Origin: Clostridia bacterium
GTDB taxonomy: Bacteria > Bacillota > Clostridia > Oscillospirales > CAG-382
Length of the DNA stretch: 64,000 nucleotides
Assembly (NCBI GenBank): GCA_017399965.1
Contig: JAFQAP010000004.1
Location: forward strand, 62,001-126,000
Reading direction: 5' to 3'
Both the position numbers and the translations under genes were made by a program. This document shows, piece by piece, positions 17,046-28,000 of the stretch. Position 1 is the first letter of the stretch. Each line of letters opens with the position of its first letter. The notes beneath the pieces were generated by a model, which saw nothing but the letters and a program-made list of their open reading frames with translations, was not told where the DNA came from and ran no database searches.

Positions 17046-19256
17046 TTATACCCCTCTTCCTTCGTTGCCGCGGGTAACATCGCGTACGTTTGGAACCTTG
17101 CGCAATTGCGACATTATGCTGTGCAAATGGTCGATACTGCTGCACTTTATTACTACAGTAAGCAAGCAGTTGCCTATATTCTCTTTGGCGGACATTGAAA
17201 TAACATCAACGGACATATTCTTAAGCTGAACGGAAACATCTGCAAACAATGCGGAGGAATAATCTGCGTATACGTTCAAGACCGCATCAAACTTGCCTAC
17301 TTCCCTCTTTTCAACCTGAGTAGACCAGGATGCCACTACCCATCTGTCTTTATCTTCGGGCTTTTGCAAACCCGCCTGAGCGTTGGGGCAATCATATTTA
17401 TGAATAGAAACTCCGTAGCCTTTGGTGATAAATCCTATAATACTGTCGCCGGGCAGAGGATTACAGCATTTAGCAAACTTAACCTCACAGCCGGAAACAC
17501 TGTCTATAATAACAGACTGAGAATTGGTAATTCTTCCCCTGGGAGCGGAAGGTTTTTCCTGCACCGCAGGTACTTCCTCCACCGTTTCGGGAGGGCAAAC
17601 CACACGGGTAAATTCATCCTTTAGCTTTGCGGCAATCTTACTGATGGAAAGACCGCCGTAGCCAATATTATTATAAAGATCGTCAGAGTCCGGCAGGCTG
17701 ATACGAGCCGCAACATTTGAAACGATCTCGTTCTTCTGCGCTTCGGAATAGCTTCTTCCGTAACGCTTTAATTCCCGGTCAACCTCAGTCTTGCCGACGA
17801 TAATATTTTCTGCCCGCATTTCTTTTTTGAAATACTGGCGTATTTTATTTCTCGCTTCGCCCGAGCGGACGATTTTGAGCCAATCTCTGCTGGGTCCCTT
17901 TGAAGCGGAAGATGTGATTACCTCAACGATCTGACCGTTTTCCAATATGGAATCTATGGGAACAATACTGCCGTTTACACGGGCACCCACCATCTTGTTA
18001 CCGACAGCGGAATGGATGGCGTATGCAAAATCTATGGGGGTTGCGTTTGTGGGAAGGTTTATAACGTCCCCTTTGGGAGTAAATACAAATATTTCATCCT
18101 CGAAAAGATCGATCTTCAAGGGACGGTAGAATTCATCGGGATCGTCGGTATCCTTTTCGGTTTCCAATAGAGTGCGTATCCACTGAAGCTTTTGGTCAAC
18201 GATCTTTTGAGCCTGCTCACCGGATTTATATTTCCAGTGAGCCGCAAGACCGTATTCCGCTTCACGGTGCATATCCCACGTACGTATCTGAACTTCAACG
18301 GGAATACCCTCTTTACCTATAACCGTAGTATGGAGAGAACGGTAAAGGTTGGGTTTGGGAGTGGAAATATAATCCTTAAATCTGCCGGGAATAAAGTTAA
18401 ACGCTTCGTGAATTATACCCAAAGCTGTATAGCAATCCAGTTCCGTATCCACGATAATGCGGATAGCATAAAAATCGTAGATCTCTTCAAAGCTTTTACT
18501 GCCGGAATACATTTTCTTGTATATGGAATAAATGGATTTTATACGTCCTTCAAGGCGGTATTTGATATGGTTTTCATCAAGTTTTTCGCCTACAAGAGAT
18601 TTGTAATGATCCAAAAATCCTTTGTTTTCGCCGTATCGCTTTTCAACGTCGATCTCAACTTCTCTGAAGCCGATAGGATCCAGATATTTGAGTGCCAGCA
18701 TTTCAAGTTCCTGCTTAATTTTCTGGATACCGAGACGATGTGCCAAAGGCGCATAAACGTGCATTGTTTCCAAAGCAACGGAGCGCTGTTTTTCCTCACG
18801 GCGCACGTCCAAAGTACGCATATTATGAAGCCTGTCTGCAAGCTTTATAAATATAACGCGGATATCCTTACTCATTGCAAGAAACATTTTACGCAGGTTT
18901 TCAATACTTTCATCCTGCTTGGTTTCAAAGCGGATATGAACAAGCTTTGTAACGCCGTCCACAAGGTCTGCAACGTCGTTTCCAAACTCTTTTTTTATTA
19001 CGTTTAAGGTTACCTTTTCGCCACAGTCCTCAACGGTATCGTGAAGAAAAGCGGCGCATATTGAATCGGTATCAAGCTGAAGATCTGCAACAATATACGC
19101 AACGGAAAGAGGGTGTATGATATAAGGCTCACCCGATATACGGGTTTGTCCTTCATGCATCCTGAAAGCAAACTCATATGCTTTTGTAACCTTGGCTATA
19201 TCATAGCCGCCGCTTTGATTTAATTTTTCTATTAAGCTTTCAAAATTAACAGACAT
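17046..19256 (-). CDS. rel: Bifunctional (p)ppGpp synthetase/hydrolase
   Basis: A long RSH enzyme of 736 residues. The HD hydrolase domain (about 20-190) has H48 and HDTVEDC (H72, D73), and RLHNMRTL; the synthetase domain (about 230-350) has STPKPNLYRSLHTTV. These are followed by TGS (about 395-455, FVFTPKGDVINLP), a helical/zinc-finger region with CEVKFAKCCNPLPGDSI, and an ACT domain at the C-terminus. Both catalytic domains look intact, so it probably makes and degrades the alarmone. It is in a run with recJ and dtd. Confidence 0.95.
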   Translation of the reverse strand: MSVNFESLIEKLNQSGGYDIAKVTKAYEFAFRMHEGQTRISGEPYIIHPLSVAYIVADLQLDTDSICAAFLHDTVEDCGEKVTLNVIKKEFGNDVADLVDGVTKLVHIRFETKQDESIENLRKMFLAMSKDIRVIFIKLADRLHNMRTLDVRREEKQRSVALETMHVYAPLAHRLGIQKIKQELEMLALKYLDPIGFREVEIDVEKRYGENKGFLDHYKSLVGEKLDENHIKYRLEGRIKSIYSIYKKMYSGSKSFEEIYDFYAIRIIVDTELDCYTALGIIHEAFNFIPGRFKDYISTPKPNLYRSLHTTVIGKEGIPVEVQIRTWDMHREAEYGLAAHWKYKSGEQAQKIVDQKLQWIRTLLETEKDTDDPDEFYRPLKIDLFEDEIFVFTPKGDVINLPTNATPIDFAYAIHSAVGNKMVGARVNGSIVPIDSILENGQIVEVITSSASKGPSRDWLKIVRSGEARNKIRQYFKKEMRAENIIVGKTEVDRELKRYGRSYSEAQKNEIVSNVAARISLPDSDDLYNNIGYGGLSISKIAAKLKDEFTRVVCPPETVEEVPAVQEKPSAPRGRITNSQSVIIDSVSGCEVKFAKCCNPLPGDSIIGFITKGYGVSIHKYDCPNAQAGLQKPEDKDRWVVASWSTQVEKREVGKFDAVLNVYADYSSALFADVSVQLKNMSVDVISMSAKENIGNCLLTVVIKCSSIDHLHSIMSQLRKVPNVRDVTRGNEGRGV

Positions 19257-19269
19257 ATAACACCGTGCT

Positions 19270-21357
19270 TTATGCTTGTTTTGCCTTTATCCTTCCCAGC
19301 AGCTCGGAATTATCGAGATTGATCTTTCCGCTGAACGGCTTAAGAGTGATACGTATGAGCATACCGGGAATATGTTCCACTTCGGCTATGCCTTGTTCTT
19401 GCAAAACATCGCTTATTATCAATATTTTACATGCGCTTATATCGGTATCCGTATCTTCGCGGATACTGCTTACAAGACGACGCAGAGATATGGGCTTGCT
19501 TCCGTCCAGACTGCGGCGCAGATATCGGAAAACCTCCCTGAAATCCGCAAGAGTGGGAATACAATCGGCAGAAACAGGTCGGGTATTATCAAAATCGACA
19601 GCATTCAAATATGTTTCGTATTCTGTTTCGAGGAGATTTTTTTCACCCTCTGCAAGTCGAATTCCCTTAACAAGAAGCTGGGGAGTTGCGTTACCCAAAA
19701 ACTCATTTATTTCCAGAGAAAAGGCAATATCGCATTTATCACCTTCGCACAAAGGAAAGTTTTCCGCGCTCATACCGAAATACACCGCAGTAATATCGTT
19801 CCTGCCTCCGTCAGACACTCTTATCTTCATATGCTTGCCTGCGGAAAGAGGTGTAAGATTTTTTATAACCGCACCTTTAAGAATGAACACCGGAACAGGA
19901 TTGGAGAGTCCGAAAGGCTCCAAGCGCTGAATATCCTCTGCCTGACGTAAAGTAAGCTCTGAAAAATCCGCTTCGCAATCAATTTCAAGAGGAATAACAA
20001 GTTCGTTTTTCTTAATATGCTTTTCTGCGTAATCATTAAGTCTTGCGGAAAAAGCCTCAAGATTCTTACGCTCTATAGACAAACCTGCCGCCAGCTCGTG
20101 TCCGCCGTATTCAAGCAAAAGATCGGAGCATTCGGCAAGAGCATCCATCAAAGAAAAGCCCTTAATGCTTCTTCCGCTTCCCTTGCCGATATCTCCGTCA
20201 AAGGAGAAAAGCACGCTGGGAAGAGAATACTTTTCGGTTATTCTGGAAGCAACCACACCGATAACGCCCTGATGCCATCCGTCGGAAGAAAGAACGTATG
20301 CGGCGTTTTCGGAATGATGCTCGTTTATTTGGGAAAGCGCCTGATTATATATATCCAATTCGGTTGACTGGCGCAGTTTATTTATCTCGCAAAGTTCGGC
20401 GGCGATACGGTTAGCATCACTTTCGCTGTCCGCAAGCAGTAATTCTACCGCACGCACTGCGCTGGTTATTCTTCCTGCGGCATTTATACGAGGAGCAAGA
20501 ACGTATCCTATAGTGGAAGAAGTTATTTTCTTAACCTTCTTGCCGTTTTTGAAAATACCCACCTGCTCCATAAGGGCGCGGAGACCGAGATATTTTGTAT
20601 TTGAAAGATTTTCGATACCTATAGCGGCAATAAGACGGTTTTCGCCAACAATGGGCATAACATCAGCAATTGTGCCGATAGCCACTATCTCTCCGTAACG
20701 CTTGCAAATATCCTCATAGTTACCGTGAAGAGCGCAAAGAAGCTTGAACACCACTCCTACCCCCGCAAGCTTTTTGAAGGGATATTCGCAGTCTTCTCTG
20801 TGAGGGTTAACAACCGCAACCGCATCGGGAAGCACGTCTCTGCAGCTGTGATGGTCGGTAATTATCATATCCATTCCGAACTGCTTTGCATATTCGGTTT
20901 CGGCAACCGCCGTTATACCCGTATCTACGGTTATAAGCAGATCTACGTTGCCTGCAAAACGCTCGATAGCAGCGCGGCTGAGACCGTATCCTTCGTTCAT
21001 TCGCTCGGGAATAAAATAGGTAGTCTCCACTCCGAGAGAACGGAGATATGTATACAGCATAGTTGTAGAGGTAACACCGTCTACGTCATAATCGCCGTAA
21101 ATACATACCCGTTCCTTATTCTCAATAGCTTTTCTGATGCGGGCAACCGCTTTATCCATATCCTTAAGCAGATACGGATCGTAAAAAGAAAGTCTTGATA
21201 TATCGTAAAATTCGGCAACCTTTTCTGCTGTATCCAATCCTCTGGAACAAAGCAATCTTGCTGTAAGAGGCAGATATCCGCTTTTCGTCCTTAACGCGGC
21301 GGATGCGGCGGTATCGGCGCCGTTTATGACCCACTTCCTTGAAGTCAAGGCCTTCAT
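19270..21357 (-). CDS. recJ: Single-stranded-DNA-specific exonuclease RecJ
   Basis: A 695-residue DHH-family 5'-3' exonuclease acting in recombination and mismatch repair. Motifs in order are YGDYDVDGVTSTTML (about 81-95), TVDTGITA, TDHHSC (the DHH motif) and HREDCEYPFKKLAGVGVV, then the DHHA1 motif GSGRSIKGFSL with GGHELAAG. A C-terminal OB-like region and an extra winged tail make it longer than the 560-residue core enzyme, as in other Firmicutes. It lies between cdaR and rel. Confidence 0.95.
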   Translation of the reverse strand: MKALTSRKWVINGADTAASAALRTKSGYLPLTARLLCSRGLDTAEKVAEFYDISRLSFYDPYLLKDMDKAVARIRKAIENKERVCIYGDYDVDGVTSTTMLYTYLRSLGVETTYFIPERMNEGYGLSRAAIERFAGNVDLLITVDTGITAVAETEYAKQFGMDMIITDHHSCRDVLPDAVAVVNPHREDCEYPFKKLAGVGVVFKLLCALHGNYEDICKRYGEIVAIGTIADVMPIVGENRLIAAIGIENLSNTKYLGLRALMEQVGIFKNGKKVKKITSSTIGYVLAPRINAAGRITSAVRAVELLLADSESDANRIAAELCEINKLRQSTELDIYNQALSQINEHHSENAAYVLSSDGWHQGVIGVVASRITEKYSLPSVLFSFDGDIGKGSGRSIKGFSLMDALAECSDLLLEYGGHELAAGLSIERKNLEAFSARLNDYAEKHIKKNELVIPLEIDCEADFSELTLRQAEDIQRLEPFGLSNPVPVFILKGAVIKNLTPLSAGKHMKIRVSDGGRNDITAVYFGMSAENFPLCEGDKCDIAFSLEINEFLGNATPQLLVKGIRLAEGEKNLLETEYETYLNAVDFDNTRPVSADCIPTLADFREVFRYLRRSLDGSKPISLRRLVSSIREDTDTDISACKILIISDVLQEQGIAEVEHIPGMLIRITLKPFSGKINLDNSELLGRIKAKQA

Positions 21358-21368
21358 CTCCTAAAAAT

Positions 21369-22649
21369 TTATTTTGTAATAATTTGAACGGTATATGCGT
21401 TTTTATTGTAAACGAATACACCGGAAACGTCTTCGTTTGAAATACTTACTGTTACGGGAACGGTGGCTGTGCCTTCCGAAAGCTCGCCCAGCACAGACAT
21501 ATCAACTGTTACAGATATATCGTCTTCCGTAAGCGTATCAAGAATATCCTGCAGACCGCGAAGTTCAACCGTTATATCAGCAAGAGCCTTTGCATCTATT
21601 CCGTCGGGTAAATTTAAAAATTCAACCGCTTTGGAAGAGATCACCATTTCCCGCTTTCCGATATCGGGGATGGAAAGAAGCACGGTTGCGTACTGCTGTT
21701 CATCTGCGTTTACAACCCCGTTCGGAGGTGTTATCAACACTTTAATGGGCGAATCGAACTGGGTATCTGTTTCGTCTATTTCGATAACGTATTCCTTTAT
21801 ATTTGTCATACGCTCAACCGTGCCGCGAAGAAGCACTGTTTCCATATCACAGCGGATATCCGCTGTAAGCTCGGAATACAACCCGCCGGTAAGCTTTACA
21901 CGTACGGGAACCTCTTTTTCCATATAAACGGAGACGGAAGAGGTAACGGAAGAGTTGCTGATATAAATATAAGGATTATCCACTTCGGCATTGTTGATAT
22001 CAAGAAGCTTTGCAGTAGAGGTAACTTTGATGGAATTTACCAGTTCACCCATCTCAAGATCAACGTAAGCGCCGGAAATTTTTGCAAGCTCGTTTTCCGG
22101 TCCCCAGACAGTGACAGTGGCAGGACTGCAAACTACCGTATCTATATAAAGGTTTTCCGCCAGAGTATAGTTCATATTGCGGACCTTTACTGTATACTGT
22201 GCGGAAATAAAGTTATCCACGTAAAGTCTTACTTCCCTTATGCTCTGGGAAGCAACGGTAGTGCCGTCCGGTGCGGTTATCTGAACCTCGAATTTATTCT
22301 CGCCTGCGGCGGCAACCGTGGACAGATCGATAGATGCTGTTATTTCGGAAGAACGCACCTGATTAACATCGGTACGCTTACCCGCAATGGTAACATCAAC
22401 GGTGAGATCCGGCTCCTCCAACAAAGTATATCCCATTGTCTGTCGGAGCTCGGCAAGTCCTGTGACCTCGACCTTTATGTTTGAAAAGGTCTTGGTGTAA
22501 TCGGGGCTGTCATAATCTATGGCAAAAAACCACAAAACTATAGATGCTATAACAGCAAGAAGAGCTGTTAAAAAGGAAATGATTTTCCCTTTATTGGCGT
22601 GAGTGGTATGATTTGCGGGGGTTTGGCTATTCTTTGTCAATATTTTCAT
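21369..22649 (-). CDS. cdaR: CdaR (YbbR) regulator of diadenylate cyclase
   Basis: A 426-residue protein with one N-terminal membrane helix (about 27-46) and a long extracytoplasmic part composed of about four YbbR repeats, each ending in a short hydrophobic strand (for example VEVTGLAELRQTMGYTLLEE, AYVDLEMGELVNSIKVT). The family binds and modulates CdaA. It overlaps cdaA by 23 nt, so the pair is translated together. In Bacillus glmM follows; here recJ follows instead. Confidence 0.9.
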   Translation of the reverse strand: MKILTKNSQTPANHTTHANKGKIISFLTALLAVIASIVLWFFAIDYDSPDYTKTFSNIKVEVTGLAELRQTMGYTLLEEPDLTVDVTIAGKRTDVNQVRSSEITASIDLSTVAAAGENKFEVQITAPDGTTVASQSIREVRLYVDNFISAQYTVKVRNMNYTLAENLYIDTVVCSPATVTVWGPENELAKISGAYVDLEMGELVNSIKVTSTAKLLDINNAEVDNPYIYISNSSVTSSVSVYMEKEVPVRVKLTGGLYSELTADIRCDMETVLLRGTVERMTNIKEYVIEIDETDTQFDSPIKVLITPPNGVVNADEQQYATVLLSIPDIGKREMVISSKAVEFLNLPDGIDAKALADITVELRGLQDILDTLTEDDISVTVDMSVLGELSEGTATVPVTVSISNEDVSGVFVYNKNAYTVQIITK

Positions 22650-23505
22650 CCCCCTTTTTGATCTTTGTAATACGTGTTATCTGATTCTTTACCTTGCTCT
22701 TCAAGGAGTTTTCTTTAACAATAAGCTGGGCTTCGAGGTAAGTTTCCAGCTTCTTGCGGGAAAAGCCTCTTTTAAGCACACCATCGCAAGCGACGGAGAT
22801 AATACCTGTTTCCTCAGACACGATAAGTACGATAGCATCGCTGTTTTCGCTCATACCTATACCGGCTCTGTGGCGGGTGCCGAGATCTTTTACAATTTCG
22901 TTATTATCGGAAAGAGGTAAAAAGCATCCCGCGGCGTGAACACGTCCCTCACGGAATATCACCGCACCGTCGTGCAGAGGTGCCTTGTTGAAAAATATAT
23001 TTCCGATAAGGAAAGAAGTAGGCTTCGCATCCAGAACAGTACCAGTACGTATAACGTCGCCAAGCTTTGTGGAACGCTCAAAAACCATTAAAGCGCCGGT
23101 TTTGGATTGGGAAAGCTGTTCTGCGGCAACCGCTACCTCGGTAATACATTCGGTGTATACGGCAACGGTTTCGTCATCCATTTTACCTCTTATGCTTCGC
23201 AGCGATTCGCCGCCCACCTTTTCCAAAGCGCTTCGTAACTCGGGTTGGAAGACGATAACCAAAGCAATTATTCCGACACTGAACAGGTTGGACAGAATAA
23301 AGTTAAGAGCGTGCATATTAAGCACTTCGCTTACGAACAAAAGTGCCAAAAGTAAAATAATACCAATGGCGAGCTTCGCAGCGCGGCGCTCTTGTATGAA
23401 CTTAAAAGTGTAGTACAGCAAAAAAGACACTATAACTATATCAATAACGTCTATTACTGTAATATTTAACAGAGTTTCCTTAACATAATAAAGAAAATCG
23501 CTCAC
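22627..23505 (-). CDS. cdaA: Diadenylate cyclase CdaA
   Basis: CdaA makes cyclic di-AMP from two ATP at the membrane. The 292-residue protein has three N-terminal membrane helices (about 13-33, 43-60 and 67-86) and a DAC domain (about 100-270) with both catalytic motifs: LHDGAVIF (D179-A181) and GTRHRAGIG (R211-R213). The start is a GTG with GGGAGGG 6 nt upstream. A sigma-A promoter lies just before it within the end of rdgB. Cyclic di-AMP controls osmolyte transport and wall homeostasis. Confidence 0.95.
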   Translation of the reverse strand: MSDFLYYVKETLLNITVIDVIDIVIVSFLLYYTFKFIQERRAAKLAIGIILLLALLFVSEVLNMHALNFILSNLFSVGIIALVIVFQPELRSALEKVGGESLRSIRGKMDDETVAVYTECITEVAVAAEQLSQSKTGALMVFERSTKLGDVIRTGTVLDAKPTSFLIGNIFFNKAPLHDGAVIFREGRVHAAGCFLPLSDNNEIVKDLGTRHRAGIGMSENSDAIVLIVSEETGIISVACDGVLKRGFSRKKLETYLEAQLIVKENSLKSKVKNQITRITKIKKGDENIDKE

Positions 23506-23545
23506 GCTGTTCCCTCCCGGTAAAGTATATTTAATACAATAAATT

Positions 23546-23574
23546 ATGATATCACATTTACTGTATTATGTCAA
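23546..23574 (-). promoter_or_regulatory. Sigma-A promoter of the cdaA operon
   Basis: On the minus strand TTGACA, 17 bp, TATCAT. It overlaps the last codons and stop of rdgB and lies about 40 bp before the cdaA start, so cdaA-cdaR-recJ-rel can be transcribed apart from the upstream smc-ftsY-rdgB genes. Confidence 0.75.
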
Positions 23575-24172
23575 CATTTGTTGAAGCAAATATATCTGCA
23601 AAAGTTCTTACTGCTTTTCCTCTGTGGCTTACCTTATTTTTTGTTTCCATATCCATTTCGGCAAAGGTAAGTCCGTACTCTTCGTTAAGAAAGACGGGGT
23701 CGTAACCAAAGTCGCCGTCGCCCTTGCATTCGAAGATAATTCTGCCTTCGCTGGCTTCCTCGCAGTCGATACGTCTTCCGTCCGGAAAAACACAGCATAT
23801 ATGGCAGACAAAGCGTGCAGTACGTTTTGTATACTCAACGTTTTCAAGCTCTTTTAAAAGCTTGTTAATATTTTTAATATCATCGGCATCTGCACCGGAA
23901 TAGCGAGCAGACATAACGCCGGGTGCGCCGTCAAGCGCGTCCACAACAAGCCCGGAATCGTCCGCCACGGCAGGTTTGCCGCAAAAACGGCAAACTGTAT
24001 CGGCTTTTATAAAAGCATTGCCTTCAAAGGTATCGGCATCCTCGATGATATCTCCCTCAAAGCCTACGTCTTTAAGAGTAAGTATATTTACCTTATCACC
24101 GAAATATCCTTGAAAAAGCTTACGAAGTTCGCTTACTTTGTGTCTGTTGTTGGTGGCAAAAACAAGTTCCAT
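23558..24172 (-). CDS. rdgB: XTP/dITP diphosphatase (RdgB/HAM1 family)
   Basis: A 204-residue house-cleaning pyrophosphatase that removes deaminated purine nucleotides (ITP, XTP, dITP). The family motifs are complete: FATNNRHKVSELR at the N-terminus, VADDSGLVVDALDGAPGVMS, GDGDFGYDPVFL and SHRGKAVR near the C-terminus. It starts 4 nt before the end of ftsY, so it is in the same transcription unit. Confidence 0.95.
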   Translation of the reverse strand: MELVFATNNRHKVSELRKLFQGYFGDKVNILTLKDVGFEGDIIEDADTFEGNAFIKADTVCRFCGKPAVADDSGLVVDALDGAPGVMSARYSGADADDIKNINKLLKELENVEYTKRTARFVCHICCVFPDGRRIDCEEASEGRIIFECKGDGDFGYDPVFLNEEYGLTFAEMDMETKNKVSHRGKAVRTFADIFASTNVDIIQ

Positions 24173-24176
24173 ATTT

Positions 24177-25085
24177 TTAATCTCCGAACATAGCTTTTAC
24201 AAAATCATCGGGGTTGAAAGGACGCAGATCGTCCACACCCTCGCCTACGCCGATAAAGCGCACGGGTATATCCAAGGTATGCTTTATAGCCAATACGAAT
24301 CCGCCCTTTGCGGTTCCGTCCAGCTTTGTAAGAACAAGACCGGAAATTCCTGCGGCTTTTCCGAATTCCTGTGTCTGCAGGATAGCGTTCTGACCTGTGG
24401 TGGCATCCAGAACAATAAGGGTCTCCTTGTGGGCATCGGGAAGCTCACGGTCTAAAACACGGTTTATCTTAGCAAGCTCATCAAGCAGATTTTTCTTGTT
24501 ATGCAATCTTCCCGCAGTGTCTACGATAAGCACGTCCGCCTTTTGCTTGCGTGCGGCGGCTGCGGCATCAAATACTACAGCCGCAGGGTCTGCACCCTCT
24601 GACTGGCGTATCATCTGCACTCCTGCTCTGTCTGCCCAGACACCAAGCTGGTCTATAGCGGCGGCACGGAAGGTATCCGCAGCGGCAAGGATGACCTTTT
24701 TACCCTCGGCTTTATACATGGAAGCAAGCTTGCCGATAGAAGTGGTCTTTCCCGCGCCGTTAACCCCGATAACCAAGATAACGTTGAGCCCTTCTTTAAT
24801 TTCCAGCGGCTTGTATTCACCGATAGTTTCGCACATTACTCTGCGAAGCTCCTCACGGGCTTTATCCGCCTCCCAAATATTCTTGGCTTTTAATTCGCTG
24901 CGAAGAGTTTCCACGATATAATCGGATGTTTCTACTCCTACATCAGCCATAATAAGAACGTCAAGAAGTTCATCGTAAAAATCCTCGTCCACCTTTTCCG
25001 CAGAAGAAAAGAGCTTTTCAAGCGGAGTTATAAAGGCGGCTTTGGTCTTTGCAAGACCTTTTTTCAATTTATCAAAAAAGCCCAT
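24177..25085 (-). CDS. ftsY: Signal recognition particle receptor FtsY
   Basis: The SRP receptor GTPase that docks ribosome-nascent chain complexes at the membrane. It has 302 residues and no acidic N-terminal extension, as is normal in Firmicutes. The NG domain shows GVNGAGKTTSIGKLA (P-loop about 107-115), DTFRAAAIDQL, DTAGRLHNK and TKLDGTAKGG, with the C-terminal GVGEGVDDLRPFNP. It follows smc by 12 nt, a gene order conserved in Firmicutes (rnc-smc-ftsY). Confidence 0.96.
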   Translation of the reverse strand: MGFFDKLKKGLAKTKAAFITPLEKLFSSAEKVDEDFYDELLDVLIMADVGVETSDYIVETLRSELKAKNIWEADKAREELRRVMCETIGEYKPLEIKEGLNVILVIGVNGAGKTTSIGKLASMYKAEGKKVILAAADTFRAAAIDQLGVWADRAGVQMIRQSEGADPAAVVFDAAAAARKQKADVLIVDTAGRLHNKKNLLDELAKINRVLDRELPDAHKETLIVLDATTGQNAILQTQEFGKAAGISGLVLTKLDGTAKGGFVLAIKHTLDIPVRFIGVGEGVDDLRPFNPDDFVKAMFGD

Positions 25086-25097
25086 TGTTGCTCCTTT

Positions 25098-28000
25098 TTA
25101 TGAATGACTGTATTTTTTGATATTTTCTTCCATCATATCCACGTTAAGGCGGAGATAATTGGAAACACCTCTTTCATACATAGTTACTCCGTACAGCACG
25201 TCGGCACGCTCCATAGTACCGCGGCGGTGGGTAATAAGAATGTACTGGGTGGATTCGCTGTGCTCACGCACGTAATCTGCAAATTTTGCAAGGTTGACAT
25301 CATCCAGCGCGGATTCGATCTCGTCAAAGATACAGAAGGGCGAAGGATTGATCTCCTGCAAAGCAAGATACAATGCGATTGCGGCAAAGGACTGCTCGCC
25401 GCCGGAAAGGAGAGAAATGCTCTTTACGCTCTTTCCGGGAGGTCTTAAAATAATATCTATTCCGCATTCCAGAGGGTTACTCGGATCTTCCAGTTCAACC
25501 TTACCAGAACCGCCGCCGAACAGAGCGGCAAAGGTTCTGCCGAAAGCGGAGTTGATGCGTTCAAAGCAATCTATAAAGGTGTCCTTCATAGTGCGGGACA
25601 GCTTTTCGATAGTGGAATCCAGCTGACGCCGTGTCTTATTAAGGTCATCTGTCTGTGCGGTAAGGAAATCGAACCTTTCTTTTTCGGTTTTGTATTCCTC
25701 AACCGCATTTACGTTTATATGACCCATGGCGCGTATCTTTGCGCGGAGAGAAGCCACACGGGTTGCGGCAGAAGTCATCTGCTCTGCAGGCAATCTGTAG
25801 GCGCAAGCGTTGGTATAGGTAAGCTCATATTCATCCCAAAGCTTTGCGGAAACCGTATCGTAATCAGTATTAAGATTCTGTCCTTTTGATTCGAGCTCGG
25901 TAAATCTGCGCAATGCTTCTTCTTTTTTGTTTTGCGCTTCTTTAACAAGACCGCGTATGGTGACAGCACTCTTTTCCGATTCATCGCGGGAAGCAAGAAG
26001 CTCTTTGAGCTTTTCTCTGTGTTTTTCAGCTTCCTCTTCAAAGCCTTGCTTTTTAACGTCGTATTCTGCCAGCAACGCTTCGGATTCCAGAGCGCTTTTC
26101 TCTGCCTGACGGATAGAAGCCGTAATATCATCTATTCTGTTTTGTATGCTTTCCTTCTTTTCGGAAAGAGCACGAATATGAGCGTTCTGTCTGTCAAAAG
26201 AAGACGCTTTTTCATAAAGGGATGTGCGGATACGGTTGCATTCTTCAAACGCACTTTGCTCGTTTGCCTTTGCCGCAGCACTGTCGGAAGCGCACTTTTC
26301 GCAAGCGGTGCGGACAAGATTAAGGTTTTCTTCAGCCTCTGCAAGCTGTTTTTCTGTCTGTGCAAGATCAGTTTCCGCATCTATGATCTGGCGGGAAGCC
26401 TGAAGCTTGATAGAATCGTTATGATTATTTTCTTCTTCAAGTCTTACCTGCGCACCGTCGCATTCACGCTGACGATCGCCGCGCAATACCAAAGCGGAGT
26501 TATATGCTGTTTCCGCCTTATTTTTATCGACGCAAAGAAGAGTATATGCAGAGTCTGCGTCTGCGATATCAGCTTCCAGCTTTTCGGCTTCGGCAGATTT
26601 TGATTTAATATCTGCAGTTAGACGGTCGATATCCATAGCTCTTGTAAACAGACCCGCTTTTTTATGAGCACTGCCGCCTGTAATACTTCCGCCGGGGTTT
26701 ACCACCTGACCGTCAAGGGTAACTACCTTTACCTTGTAGCCGCTTGAAGAAGCTACCAGGGTTGCTGAATCCATATTTTCCGCAAGTACGGTTCTGCCCA
26801 ACAGATCGTCAATAACCGTGCGGAACTTTTTATCGCTCTTAACCATATCGGAAGCGATGCCGATATAACCCGCTACCTTTTTAAAGTGTTCTTCATTAAC
26901 ACGGTTACCGGTAACGGTTTCTATGGGAAGGAAGGTTGCCCTGCCGCCGGAAGTCTTTTTAAGATACTTTACGGCGTTTTTGGCATCTTCTTCTTTTTCT
27001 GTAATTATAAACTGTGCGGATGCACCCAATGCGGTCTCCAGCGCGAGAACGTATTTTTCGTCTGTGGAAATCACAGAGGAAACGGTGCCCACGATGCCCT
27101 TAAGTTCGGCAGCGTTCATTACGTTTTTAACGCCGTCCGAATATCCCTCAAACAACGCTTCCATACGGCGCAGATTTTCACGTCTGTGTTCCAGTGCGGA
27201 AATTTCAAGGTTTACGGCAGACAGCTTTTCGTTAAGCTGATTTCGCAAAGTTCTGTTTTCATCGCACTTTTGAGTTATCTCTGCGTTCTTTTCGAAAGCG
27301 GATTTTACTTGTGCTTCGGCAGACTGAAGAGCCAAAGAAGCTTTATCCAAAACAGATTGCAGTTCTGCCAGTCTTGCTTCGGAGGCAGAAAGCTGTGCTT
27401 CCGCTTCGTCACGCGCACGGACAGCTTCTTCGGATTTAGCCTTAATGGCAGCATATGCTTCTCTTAATCCGGAAACGGTTTCGTATGCCTTTGTCTGCTC
27501 AGAAACAGCGTTTTGTTCTCTTTCCGCACACAAAACCGCAGTATCACGGTGTTTTGCATACGCTTCTTCGGCAAAAGCGAATTCTTCTTTTACCTTTGCG
27601 TGTTCGGATTCAAGCTCTTTACCCACCTCAACGGCAGCGGAAAGCATATCTTCAGCCAAAGCAAGCTCCCTTTTGTTTACGGAAATATCTTCTCCGTACC
27701 GGCTTGCCATACGGCGGTAATGCTCAGCATCGTTCAGGCGCAGAGCCTTTTCGGATTCTGTTGAAGCTATATTTTTTTCGGCTTCGGAAATAAGACGCTC
27801 GGTTTCGGAAAGCTCACGGCCGATATCATATCCCTCACGAAGAGCGTTATCCAGCTTATAATCCAATGTTCTTACGTCGTTTTCGCTGTTATCCAAAGCA
27901 AGACGTGCACCTGCGGTTTCGGTCGCATTACGCTCCAGATCGCCGCGAAGCTTATCTATCTTATCCAGCCAGAGTGTGATCTCCAATCCCTTTTTCTCTT

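Noticed and set aside
25932..27720. Long open frames of up to about 220 codons on the strand opposite smc
   Set aside because: They lie wholly within a clear SMC gene, lack ribosome sites, and read as low-complexity Phe/Ser/Leu mirrors of its coiled coil.
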